Source: Pseudomonas sp. B33.4 (GTDB taxonomy: Bacteria; Pseudomonadota; Gammaproteobacteria; Pseudomonadales; Pseudomonadaceae). Taken from it: a DNA stretch of 64,000 nt. Below are positions 56,577-64,000 of this stretch, piece after piece (within the stretch, counting starts at the first letter, position 1; each line of letters starts with the position of its first letter). The notes under the pieces are model-generated. The model saw only the letters and a list, made by a program, of their open reading frames with translations. It was not told the origin of the DNA and made no database searches. A program made the translations under genes and the position numbers. The stretch lies in contig NZ_CP140706.1 in assembly GCF_034555375.1 (NCBI RefSeq), positions 2,037,001 to 2,101,000 on the forward strand, in the 5' to 3' direction.

Positions 56577-57548
56577 ATGCCCAAAGCCATCCACGTACTC
56601 GCGTTCGCCAACATGCAGATCCTCGACGTCACCGGGCCCTTGCAGGTGTTTGCCTCGGCCAATGACCTCGCCCGTCAGCGCGGCTTGCCGATGCCTTACG
56701 CGCCGAGCGTGATCGCCTGCGGCGGCGGGGCGGTGATGTCGTCGGCGGGTTTGGCGGTGTTGGCCGAGCCGTTGCCCGAAGCGCCCAGCGACACCTTGAT
56801 CATCGCCGGTGGCTGGGGCATTTATCCGGCGGCTGAAGATGTGTTGTTGGTGGATTGGGTGCGCGAACACGCCGCCAAATGTCGACGGGTAGCCTCGGTC
56901 TGCACCGGCGCGTTTCTGTTGGCCGCGAGTGGCTGGCTCGACGGCCGCCGCGTGGTCACCCACTGGACCCGCTGCGAACAACTGGCGCAGCAACATCCGA
57001 ATTTGCACGTCGAGGCCAATCCGATTTTCATTAATGACGGCCCGGTGTGGACGTCGGCGGGTGTCACCGCCGGCATCGATCTGGCGTTGGCGATGGTTGA
57101 AGAAGATCTGGGCAGCGACATCGCCCTGGACGTCGCCCGGCATCTTGTGGTGTTTCTCAAACGTCCGGGCGGACAGTCGCAGTTCAGCGTGACCCTGTCG
57201 TTGCAAAATCAGGGCAATCGCTTTGATGAGTTGCACGCGTGGATCGCCGAAAATCTTACCTGCGACCTCGGCATTCCGACCCTCGCCGAGCAGGCGGGCA
57301 TGAGCGAACGCAGTTTCGTCCGCCACTACCGAGCCGACACGGGGCAGACCCCGGCGCGAGCGATCGAACTGATCCGCGTCGAGACGGCGCGGCGCCTGCT
57401 CAGCGACACTGGCCTGCCAGTCAAACGCATCGCGGCCAATTGCGGGTTTGGTAGCGAAGAAACGCTACGGCGCAGTTTCCTGCGCGCCATCGGGGTGACG
57501 CCGCAGGCGTATCGGGAGCGGTTTTCGGTCACTGTGGCAGCAGATTAG
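56577..57548 (+). CDS. GlxA-family AraC-type regulator
   Basis: The 323-residue protein joins an N-terminal DJ-1/PfpI domain (about 1-185; ASVCTGAFLLAASGWLDGRR has the nucleophile elbow with Cys) to a C-terminal AraC HTH pair (about 215-315; LAEQAGMSERSFVRHYRADT and RIAANCGFGSEETLRRSFLR). It is divergent from inhA with an 89-base gap and probably controls it, possibly by sensing an isonitrile-related ligand; the target is an inference. The start is at 56577 (MPKAIHVLAFANMQIL). Confidence 0.87.
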   Translation: MPKAIHVLAFANMQILDVTGPLQVFASANDLARQRGLPMPYAPSVIACGGGAVMSSAGLAVLAEPLPEAPSDTLIIAGGWGIYPAAEDVLLVDWVREHAAKCRRVASVCTGAFLLAASGWLDGRRVVTHWTRCEQLAQQHPNLHVEANPIFINDGPVWTSAGVTAGIDLALAMVEEDLGSDIALDVARHLVVFLKRPGGQSQFSVTLSLQNQGNRFDELHAWIAENLTCDLGIPTLAEQAGMSERSFVRHYRADTGQTPARAIELIRVETARRLLSDTGLPVKRIAANCGFGSEETLRRSFLRAIGVTPQAYRERFSVTVAAD

Positions 57549-57572
57549 ACCGCGAGGGGAGGCGAGTCGGAA

Positions 57573-57601
57573 AAGCGTCATGCCGTTACGGCATGACGCT
57601 T
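57573..57601. terminator. Perfect 13-bp palindrome between GlxA-like gene and the RADAR operon
   Basis: AAGCGTCATGCCG and CGGCATGACGCTT flank a TTA loop. It lies 25 bases after the regulator stop and 45 bases after it comes the end of the SLATT gene, so it separates convergent units. There is no T run, so it is a terminator candidate only. It could instead be a protein-binding or recombination site. Confidence 0.5.
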
Positions 57602-57645
57602 GCTCTGCGGAAACAGGGCGTTCAGTACTTGGCGGTAATGCGAAA

Positions 57646-58287
57646 TCAAACAGGGTCCTTCGAGGCGTCGGACTTGGTTTGCGAGTTTTGCCCAATCAGG
57701 TTTTTCAGCTCCTGCATGTCTTCCACTACAGCGATGCCCCATACGGCAGTTTCGGCCATAACGATCTCATGAGCACGGTCGACGAATGTTTGCAGAAGTG
57801 CCTCGACTTCCTTCAGTTGGTGTGGCTGAAGTTGTTCTTGAGGGTTATTGGCTAGCCACAACGACCACTGCACTTGGAAGTTGGTCATCAGGTGCTTTAG
57901 TTCCAGGCGCGCGATCACATAGCGAATATGGCCTCGGGTGTAGCCAAAAGAGCGATCTGCCAACATTGCCGCACCTGCGATTGCGAGGGCGGGATAGCCC
58001 CACCCAACCAGGCCTTTGAAGCAGTCATTGATTCCGCCTAACAAAGGGGCAAGCACACCGATTGTGCCGAACACGATGGCAGTCCAACGCGTTATGGTTG
58101 CTCTTGAACTATGTCTTTTACCTACTCTGGCGTAATAGTCGACATTGTTATGAATGAGCGTGTTCATTTCTTCGACGATGCGTTTGAGAGAAGCTTTGTC
58201 TTGTTTCGCTCCGTGGATCGATTTAAGCGCGTCAAGGAATGCCTTGAAGGGCTCTGGTTTCTGCTGATCGTTTTCTGGCGCTGGCAT
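57646..58287 (-). CDS. SLATT-like two-TM accessory protein of RADAR (RdrD-type)
   Basis: The 213-residue protein has two membrane helices (about 66-85 and 92-112). They are preceded by a helical N-terminus with NNVDYYARVGKRHSSRATIT and followed by YTRGHIRYVIARLELKHLMT and a long cytosolic helical region (about 115-205). This is the layout of the SLATT (SMODS/SLOG-associated two-TM) effectors. It is last in the rdrA-rdrB operon, 62 bases downstream of rdrB. AAGGA precedes the ATG. RADAR loci with a SLATT protein, rather than Csx27, are a known variant. The assignment rests on topology, context and the YYARVGKRH-like segment, so a distinct two-TM family cannot be excluded. Confidence 0.72.
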   Translation of the reverse strand: MPAPENDQQKPEPFKAFLDALKSIHGAKQDKASLKRIVEEMNTLIHNNVDYYARVGKRHSSRATITRWTAIVFGTIGVLAPLLGGINDCFKGLVGWGYPALAIAGAAMLADRSFGYTRGHIRYVIARLELKHLMTNFQVQWSLWLANNPQEQLQPHQLKEVEALLQTFVDRAHEIVMAETAVWGIAVVEDMQELKNLIGQNSQTKSDASKDPV

Positions 58288-58349
58288 TTATAGTCCTTAC
58301 TGTCCCTGTTGATCGTTTTTGTACGCGGGTCAAACGTTGATGAGCCGGC

Positions 58350-60995
58350 CTATCCCCACAGCGATTCATGTTTTTGATGAAACTGCTCAAGACCGAACAG
58401 GCGAATGCGTTCCAGCCATTTCTCCGCCTGAGTGCGAGAGACATCATGCGTCTGTGCCGCTTCTCGCAGTAGTGCAAACTCGGTGCGTAATGTGGTTGGC
58501 ATGATGCCGGGATCATCGGTGTTGATGCAGAACTTGATGGGGCCGCGCCGCAAACCGAACAGATTGTTTTTGGCACCCTTGAGCAACGTGCTTTCGTCGG
58601 GTGGATACCATCGAAAAACGGGATGTTCGCTGTGACATTTCAAGCGGGCGATATAAACGTTCGATGTCGGGTTGGCTTCAATAACCAACCCAAGTCGGTC
58701 GTACCTGTCCAACAGCCAGTCTTGAAGTGCGTGCATGAACAAAACTTCGCTCGAAGTTTCGGTGACGGTAATCAGGTTCAAATCGGCTTCCGTCCGATAG
58801 TGGCTGTCGAATTCATGATCCGATTGGCGAATTCGAACCTTGCAAGGCACTTGTTGTTCATGATTTATGGGCGGCCAAAGCGCGTCATTCAAACCATTTC
58901 GCCGGTTCGAAAGTGCTCGCCATCGCTGCAGATAGAGTTTGACGGGGTGGGTAGAGTTTTTTTCGGCGTATTGCTCGAACTCCTGTCGGTCAGGCACGGC
59001 AATGTTGAATTTGGCGTCTTCAAAAGGGGCAATTTTGTTCCGCGTCACATAGTGATAGCAGTTGCGCCGCATCCGCCATGCGTCAAAAAGCGCTTCCATT
59101 GTCGGGTGAGATTGTTCTTTACCTCGCCAGGAAAGGTAGGGAATGAGTCGACGCAACGTTCGTTCGAGTTTCGGAACAATCTGTGCGGCCAGGTCCAGGT
59201 GGGGACTCATTTCGCAAGCGTGATGCCAGGCCCAGACTAGGTTGTCGACATGTTCATCGAGTGGCAGCACGGCTTCACCGTGCCGTTCCAGCCACATTTT
59301 CGGTTCTACGCCGATGGCAAGGGCATGGCCGAGTCGATCCCCCGAACGCATACCACAGAACACCACCGTTTCATCGATATGGCGCATTCCCGAGAGAGGG
59401 TGTGCGTAATCTTCCCCGGCATGAACACTCAGGTGCAAACCCGTCGTCGGCGCCGCTAGCAAAGGTTTGCATTGCAGCCCCTGACGCAGCCATCTGATAG
59501 CGGGCGCGAACACTTCGGTTTTTACCGCATTTTCGTCACCTGCGACGTCCAGTCCTCTAATCCATCGGGCTGGCTGCAAACGACCGGACCACAGTGATGA
59601 AGTGTTGATGAGTTCTTCACGTTCCCAGGAGGCGTTACTGGAAAGCTTACTTTCGAGCTTGCTCGCCTCCAGCCAGACATTTGAAGGATTGTCACGGCTG
59701 AGTTCGTCACGAATGAGATGAATGCAAAAGTGCCAGCGCTCAAAGGAATCGCGCATGGCCAGTTGTTTAGCCAAGGGTACTTGCCGAAGTTTCGGAGCGG
59801 CCTCAAGACCGATGGCCTTGCCCAAGTGGCTCAACCACTGAATAACCGCTTGAGGTGTAAACAGTTGATGGACAACCTTGATCTCCGCCACATCGCCATC
59901 GCCGTGAAAGATCCGTCGCGCGGCATCGGTGTACTGTTGATGCCAACCGAGATTACGACGTGCGTGATTGTTGTAGACGTCGACGAAACGGGTTAACCCC
60001 TGACCGTCCATCAATAGTTGGCGGCGCATATGAGTCAACGAGTTGAGCAGGAAGAACAGGGCCATGCGCAGTTCGCTGCTGCATTCAGGATCCTGATACC
60101 GGGTCCAGCACCAGATGACGAACCATAGCCAGGCCTTGCCGGTGTCCCCTTTGACCAGGGCACGGGCAATTTTTTGTCGTTGCCAGTGCGGGTGTAGAAC
60201 ATCTGCCGGTTCCATTTGTTTTTCGGCAAGCCATCGCCAGTTGATGGAAATCGGCGGCTCTATTTTCCAGCCGCTACCCAAGGTCTCCGTGCAGATTTTT
60301 CGAATAGCCTGGTTTTCAAGAGGGGTGGTGCCAATATCCATCAGCAGCCTTTGCGCCAATCGCTGCAAGGATGGAAGGACCTTGAGTGCCGGTTCGTTTG
60401 CCAACTCTTTGAGCGGGGCAGTCAATCCCGACATCAACACCAGTCCGTCGTAATGAACACCCCCCAAGTGCACATGATTTTCCGCAAAGGCTTTGCCTGT
60501 CTGCGGCCGGGGACTGAAGAACGGTTGCTGAGCCTCGACGATGCGCAACAAATCACTGCAACCCAGCCTCGGTTGTTCTCTCAAACGTTTGGCGATCCGC
60601 CAACCGGCCAGCAACGCCGGATCGATGCGCGCTGCGCAACGTACATACGCCTGCACACGGTCATCACGGTATTGGATGACGTCACCGTTTTCGAAAAACA
60701 GCTGATCGAACAAGCCATCAAGCATGTCCAGACGCCCGCTCTGTGACTCCAGAAAGATATTGCTGGGCCACAGGGTCTTGAGCGCCAGATCCATGTCATT
60801 GATTCGAAACCGGCGCGGATAGTCGGCATCGAGATCAAGCCGCAGATTGCGCAGGCAGGTCTCATGGAACGAGTCGTGCCGGGTCGGATCTCCGAGGTCC
60901 GGTGCGGACAAAAGTCGTGCGCGCAGAGTCTGCGCCAGCGATGTGCTGGAGAAGCAGGTGGCGCTGGCGAGTTCGAATAGCGTTTGGTCGAGCAT
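58350..60995 (-). CDS. rdrB: RADAR adenosine deaminase-like protein RdrB
   Basis: The 881-residue protein carries every hallmark of the adenosine deaminase fold in a large scaffold. The zinc HxH is in ENHVHLGG (His174, His176). HAGED starts at His525 with the catalytic glutamate Glu528. GH in RLGHA is near 557. The ADA-like NPTSN is at 775-779. NTDDPG at 825-830 has the two aspartates. Classical ADA is 330-350 residues, so the long N-terminal and internal insertions fit RdrB, which forms a large shell. In described systems RADAR converts A to I on RNA or ATP to ITP during infection. Which nucleotide is used here cannot be read. The start overlaps the rdrA stop by one base (TGATG). Confidence 0.88.
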   Translation of the reverse strand: MLDQTLFELASATCFSSTSLAQTLRARLLSAPDLGDPTRHDSFHETCLRNLRLDLDADYPRRFRINDMDLALKTLWPSNIFLESQSGRLDMLDGLFDQLFFENGDVIQYRDDRVQAYVRCAARIDPALLAGWRIAKRLREQPRLGCSDLLRIVEAQQPFFSPRPQTGKAFAENHVHLGGVHYDGLVLMSGLTAPLKELANEPALKVLPSLQRLAQRLLMDIGTTPLENQAIRKICTETLGSGWKIEPPISINWRWLAEKQMEPADVLHPHWQRQKIARALVKGDTGKAWLWFVIWCWTRYQDPECSSELRMALFFLLNSLTHMRRQLLMDGQGLTRFVDVYNNHARRNLGWHQQYTDAARRIFHGDGDVAEIKVVHQLFTPQAVIQWLSHLGKAIGLEAAPKLRQVPLAKQLAMRDSFERWHFCIHLIRDELSRDNPSNVWLEASKLESKLSSNASWEREELINTSSLWSGRLQPARWIRGLDVAGDENAVKTEVFAPAIRWLRQGLQCKPLLAAPTTGLHLSVHAGEDYAHPLSGMRHIDETVVFCGMRSGDRLGHALAIGVEPKMWLERHGEAVLPLDEHVDNLVWAWHHACEMSPHLDLAAQIVPKLERTLRRLIPYLSWRGKEQSHPTMEALFDAWRMRRNCYHYVTRNKIAPFEDAKFNIAVPDRQEFEQYAEKNSTHPVKLYLQRWRALSNRRNGLNDALWPPINHEQQVPCKVRIRQSDHEFDSHYRTEADLNLITVTETSSEVLFMHALQDWLLDRYDRLGLVIEANPTSNVYIARLKCHSEHPVFRWYPPDESTLLKGAKNNLFGLRRGPIKFCINTDDPGIMPTTLRTEFALLREAAQTHDVSRTQAEKWLERIRLFGLEQFHQKHESLWG

Positions 60996-63748
60996 CAGGC
61001 GGAACTCGCGCCAGAATTATTTCGGACGAGAGTGTAATGGTTATGCATGACTTGAAGATGGCGCTCAGGGGTGCCGCTAATAACTTTCGCGCCGTTTATT
61101 ATTCTGTGGAACTCTAGAGCCTGTGCTTTTTCACAGCGTGCAAGAACAGCGTTTAAAAAATTAAGCATCGCGGTATTGTCGAGTGTTTTTATCGTTTTGA
61201 CGTTTAGAGTTATGCCTTGTTCTTTGGCCGTGACGTTGATGGTCTGTCTCAGTCTTGTTGATGCGGGTTCCACCGTCGGGGAATTGGCGGTTTTGTTATT
61301 AGTATTGTTGTTTTTTGGTTTGTATTTGTCGTTGTTGAGTAGCTCGAGTAGTAGTTTTCGCAGTGGGTGTGACTCCAGTGCGTAAGTATATGATCCGGTT
61401 TTGAAGTTGTGATGCTGTCCTCGTTCACTGATTTTTTGCAGGAAAGGCAATATATTTTGTCGGTAATGCATGTTTTGTTCGAAGTTGTGGCTGGAGCTCG
61501 ACATGTTGATGTAGGCAATGATTCTCGGTAGTCCAAAGGTTTCACCTTTTTCAAAGCTGCCAAAAGCAGACCACACGGAATTAAACATCCGCATGCCCGA
61601 GTCGATGATCTCCAATAGGGAATAGTTGGCCGGCTTCTTGGTAGGCGTAGAAATGCTTATTTGATTGAACGCTTTAGTCATGACGTTATAAATCAACCAA
61701 CTGTGCGGAACTTGAATGTTGTTCTGTCGGCGCCAGTTGTTTATTTCAGCGGTGAAGGCGGATATCGTATCCTTGGATTTCTGATCGCCCTTAAGTGCCT
61801 CTTCTGTGCTTACTTCCTCTTTGGACTCATCTTCAGACGCTTCGAAGGCTTCCGAGAGGTTCAGTGTCTTGGTATGGGCCAGCGACGCCATAGAGTGGAA
61901 TGGAGGGCGGTTAATGATGTCGACGATTTCGACTTCTGAAATATCTCGAACCAGGCTGGCGACCACAAGTTCAAAAATGCGGCCGTGAAATACAAGATTT
62001 GCACGCTGGTTAGGCGAAAAGAAGCTCCAGTGCACTAACAGTTGTCGTGCAAACTCGGCTTTGCCGTGCAGAGGCTCAGGGGTAAGTGCGTTCAAGGACC
62101 AACTTGAGGATGGTTTTACTGGAATTCTTTGACCTTTTTCTGGCACTGGGAAAGGCAAAATCGTTGACTCCGGAATTCGCTCCATCCAGGCTTGTGGAAC
62201 TACCGACTTATAGTCTTCGGACCACGATTGTTTGACACCGGTGATGCTTTCAAAGTTTTCGTATTTTTTAACGTTCTGTTCCAAAGGTTGGAACATGTCA
62301 TAGGCCAATACAGACGCCTTTTTGCTTTCGTTATTTGCGGTTAGCCATTTTTCATTGGTGAAAGCAGTGAAGTAAGCAGCCCCACCTTTGCGGTGATACT
62401 GGAAATAATCCGAAATGACCTTGAACCATTCCTGAATATAGGGGAGGAAGTCACTCTTGAGTGTGTTGGGTAGGTCAGCAGTACTTGCCCCCAAGGCCCG
62501 ATAGGCGCGCTCTTTACCCGTTCTCGCGTCGCGTCGATGGGGTTCGCTGCTGAAGGTGGCCTTGTTGAAGGCCTCTTCAAAGTCTTGCACAGCCATGGCA
62601 ACGTCCAAGGGCATGAAAAGCAGACGCTTGAGCATGGTCGGAAGTATCTGAAGCGACGTGGTATTCAGGTCGAGGTTCAGGTGCTCTTGGAGTGTCGGAA
62701 TTAGATGCTTGCATCCATTAATGAACTGAGTCATTTCCCGTACAGTCTGCAATGGAAGTTCCAGGCGACTGTTTTCTTCTCCGTTCACACGCTCGTTTAA
62801 CAGGGCGTTGAGCCAATGTTGGAGGGTGGCGAGCGGGAACAGCTTGGAATTATTGTTTGTCAGTATGATTTTCTGGTTTTGTAGGTAGCTGGTCAGCGCG
62901 GGTAATTTAATCCTGCGAGGCAATGGAAGAATTTTACGTTGATATTCTTCTGCCAGATCCTTTGCTCTGGTTTCGGCGTTTTTTTCTATGGCCGATTTTT
63001 TATGCGTCAGCCTTCCGTGAAATTCTCGCCAGATAACTTCGTCATACAGGCTTAGATCGCCGCTGATCAGGGGCACGACAAAAGGTGATGTGAGGTACTT
63101 GCGAACGACTTCTATGTTTTCAAACGCTAGTTGCAGGGAGGTGTCGACATCATCAATAGGTAGAACAACAAGCCTTCTTCCTGTCAGCGTCAACGTCTTT
63201 TTCAGCAGGATGTGAACATGTTCTGCGAGAGACTGGTTTCCCATGAATGCTCGAAGTTTATCCAAGCCATATTGCTCTTTCTGTTTCTGGATACCCTCCA
63301 GTGCTGCGCCCAATTTATGCAGCTGCTCGTAAAAGGCTTCGGCTTCTTTCTCACGGTTTTCCAGAGCCCCGCGAACGGTCTTGTCTCGCATCAGCGCCGC
63401 CACAATCACGTTGAGCAGAAGGTCATCGCCGTTTTCCAGCAGAGTCGGATCCACTGGCTTGAGGATCAGCAGATTCTTGTTATCTTTGAGATACGTCGTG
63501 AGATTGACCAGAACTGAACTTTTGCCAGTGCCTCGACCGCCGTCGATCAGGATCGCTTCATGGCTTCGATAATCATCAAGGTCGTCAGACTGACTGTCGA
63601 GAGAGGGTGTTTTTCCCAGACTGTGGTTCAGGTGCTCGACAATTTTCTTATAGACGTCCTGCGCCAACAGGTTTTTTGGTGTCGGCTGATGAGCCTGTTC
63701 GCCTTGATCGATTGGCAGTTCGATTTCGATGCCGGGATTCTCGCCCAT
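60995..63748 (-). CDS. rdrA: RADAR P-loop ATPase RdrA
   Basis: The 917-residue ATPase has Walker A GGRGTGKSSVL at 70-80 (lysine 76) and Walker B VVLPIDDVD near 194-202. The sequence is weakly like KAP or STAND ATPases. The region about 820-845 is asparagine-rich (KYKPKNNNTNNKTANSPTV), and the DNA is AT-richer than its surroundings, suggesting transfer. RdrA forms an ATP-binding ring that works with RdrB in the RADAR complex. It is first in the operon. AAGGA precedes the ATG at 63748, and its stop overlaps the rdrB start. Identity comes from size, motifs and operon; the sequence alone is only moderately diagnostic. Confidence 0.82.
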   Translation of the reverse strand: MGENPGIEIELPIDQGEQAHQPTPKNLLAQDVYKKIVEHLNHSLGKTPSLDSQSDDLDDYRSHEAILIDGGRGTGKSSVLVNLTTYLKDNKNLLILKPVDPTLLENGDDLLLNVIVAALMRDKTVRGALENREKEAEAFYEQLHKLGAALEGIQKQKEQYGLDKLRAFMGNQSLAEHVHILLKKTLTLTGRRLVVLPIDDVDTSLQLAFENIEVVRKYLTSPFVVPLISGDLSLYDEVIWREFHGRLTHKKSAIEKNAETRAKDLAEEYQRKILPLPRRIKLPALTSYLQNQKIILTNNNSKLFPLATLQHWLNALLNERVNGEENSRLELPLQTVREMTQFINGCKHLIPTLQEHLNLDLNTTSLQILPTMLKRLLFMPLDVAMAVQDFEEAFNKATFSSEPHRRDARTGKERAYRALGASTADLPNTLKSDFLPYIQEWFKVISDYFQYHRKGGAAYFTAFTNEKWLTANNESKKASVLAYDMFQPLEQNVKKYENFESITGVKQSWSEDYKSVVPQAWMERIPESTILPFPVPEKGQRIPVKPSSSWSLNALTPEPLHGKAEFARQLLVHWSFFSPNQRANLVFHGRIFELVVASLVRDISEVEIVDIINRPPFHSMASLAHTKTLNLSEAFEASEDESKEEVSTEEALKGDQKSKDTISAFTAEINNWRRQNNIQVPHSWLIYNVMTKAFNQISISTPTKKPANYSLLEIIDSGMRMFNSVWSAFGSFEKGETFGLPRIIAYINMSSSSHNFEQNMHYRQNILPFLQKISERGQHHNFKTGSYTYALESHPLRKLLLELLNNDKYKPKNNNTNNKTANSPTVEPASTRLRQTINVTAKEQGITLNVKTIKTLDNTAMLNFLNAVLARCEKAQALEFHRIINGAKVISGTPERHLQVMHNHYTLVRNNSGASSA

Positions 63749-64000
63749 GTAAACCGTTCCTTGTCATGCGCATAGCGCCTGCCCGACGGTGGGAAGGCGA
63801 AGATTTGATTGAATGGATCCAAGAAGAGTAGCTATGTGCTACTACAAATGCCAGTCAAACACTTGCATGGCTATGCGTTATCAAGAGGCCTTCATTTACG
63901 TTGCAACAGATCCCAATGCCCTGAGTTTTTCCCTTCGGCGCCTCCTTGGGTATATTGTGCGCGATACCCCCAGCACCCGCCGCTCGTAAGGGCCGCTGAA
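63749..64000. other. Region upstream of rdrA to the window edge
   Basis: No complete gene is seen. The first 150 bases upstream of rdrA should carry its promoter, but no strong consensus is visible. A TATATT motif lies at 63953-63958, and no reading frame here was tied to a known family. Any gene reaching the edge would be partial. Confidence 0.3.

Noticed and set aside
57646..58287. Csx27 as third RADAR gene
   Set aside because: Csx27-type proteins have more membrane segments; this product has two helices and a SLATT-like layout.

Overview
The window looks like chromosome of a Pseudomonas of the fluorescens group. Codon use is GC-rich. Gene order from the purine-catabolism genes through smc-zipA-ligA, dnaX-ybaB-recR, apt-anr-hemN and two tandem cbb3 oxidase operons to aer matches, from memory, the PA1520-PA1561 stretch of P. 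aeruginosa. The intergenic gaps are studded with the REP/REPIN families typical of P. fluorescens. The species assignment is inferred from gene order and repeats only.

Layout. 1-7.6 kb holds the end of rmf, the bifunctional rRNA methylase rlmKL, a membrane diguanylate cyclase with an intact GGEEF and I-site, dacB (PBP4 type) and a yggL-family gene. 7.8-17.4 kb is a purine-catabolism block: a BenE-type membrane transporter with a divergent GntR regulator, then guaD-xdhC-xdhB-xdhA on the minus strand and a second divergent GntR regulator. Operator-like dyads lie in both divergent gaps. 17.4-33.8 kb is housekeeping DNA: smc, zipA, ligA, a HExxH zinc protein, the 4.5S RNA gene ffs, a periplasmic binding protein, dnaX, ybaB, an MDR oxidoreductase, recR, an acyl-CoA dehydrogenase and apt.

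33.8-54.7 kb is the low-oxygen respiration block. anr encodes a four-cysteine FNR-type oxygen sensor. hemN has a perfect Anr box. The cbb3 assembly genes (a SafE-like protein, ccoS, ccoI, ccoH, ccoG) and two complete oxidase operons, ccoNOQP-1 and ccoNOQP-2, follow. The ccoN2 promoter region has a near-perfect Anr box that lies inside the 5' end of the divergent hydrolase gene. A Phd/VapC-type toxin-antitoxin pair sits between the ccoNOQP-1 operon and the assembly genes. The aerotaxis receptor aer closes the block. Between hydrolase and aer is about 1 kb of dispersed repeats and a structured leader in front of a DUF6124-type small gene.

54.8-64 kb is accessory. It holds a CPBP intramembrane protease, an isonitrile-hydratase gene (inhA) divergent from a GlxA-type AraC regulator, and a three-gene operon on the minus strand. 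That operon reads as a RADAR antiphage system: rdrA (P-loop ATPase, 917 aa), rdrB (881 aa, all adenosine-deaminase zinc and catalytic motifs recognisable) and a two-TM SLATT-type accessory protein. It is the most notable system in the window. The type is already known; this copy is the SLATT-bearing variant.
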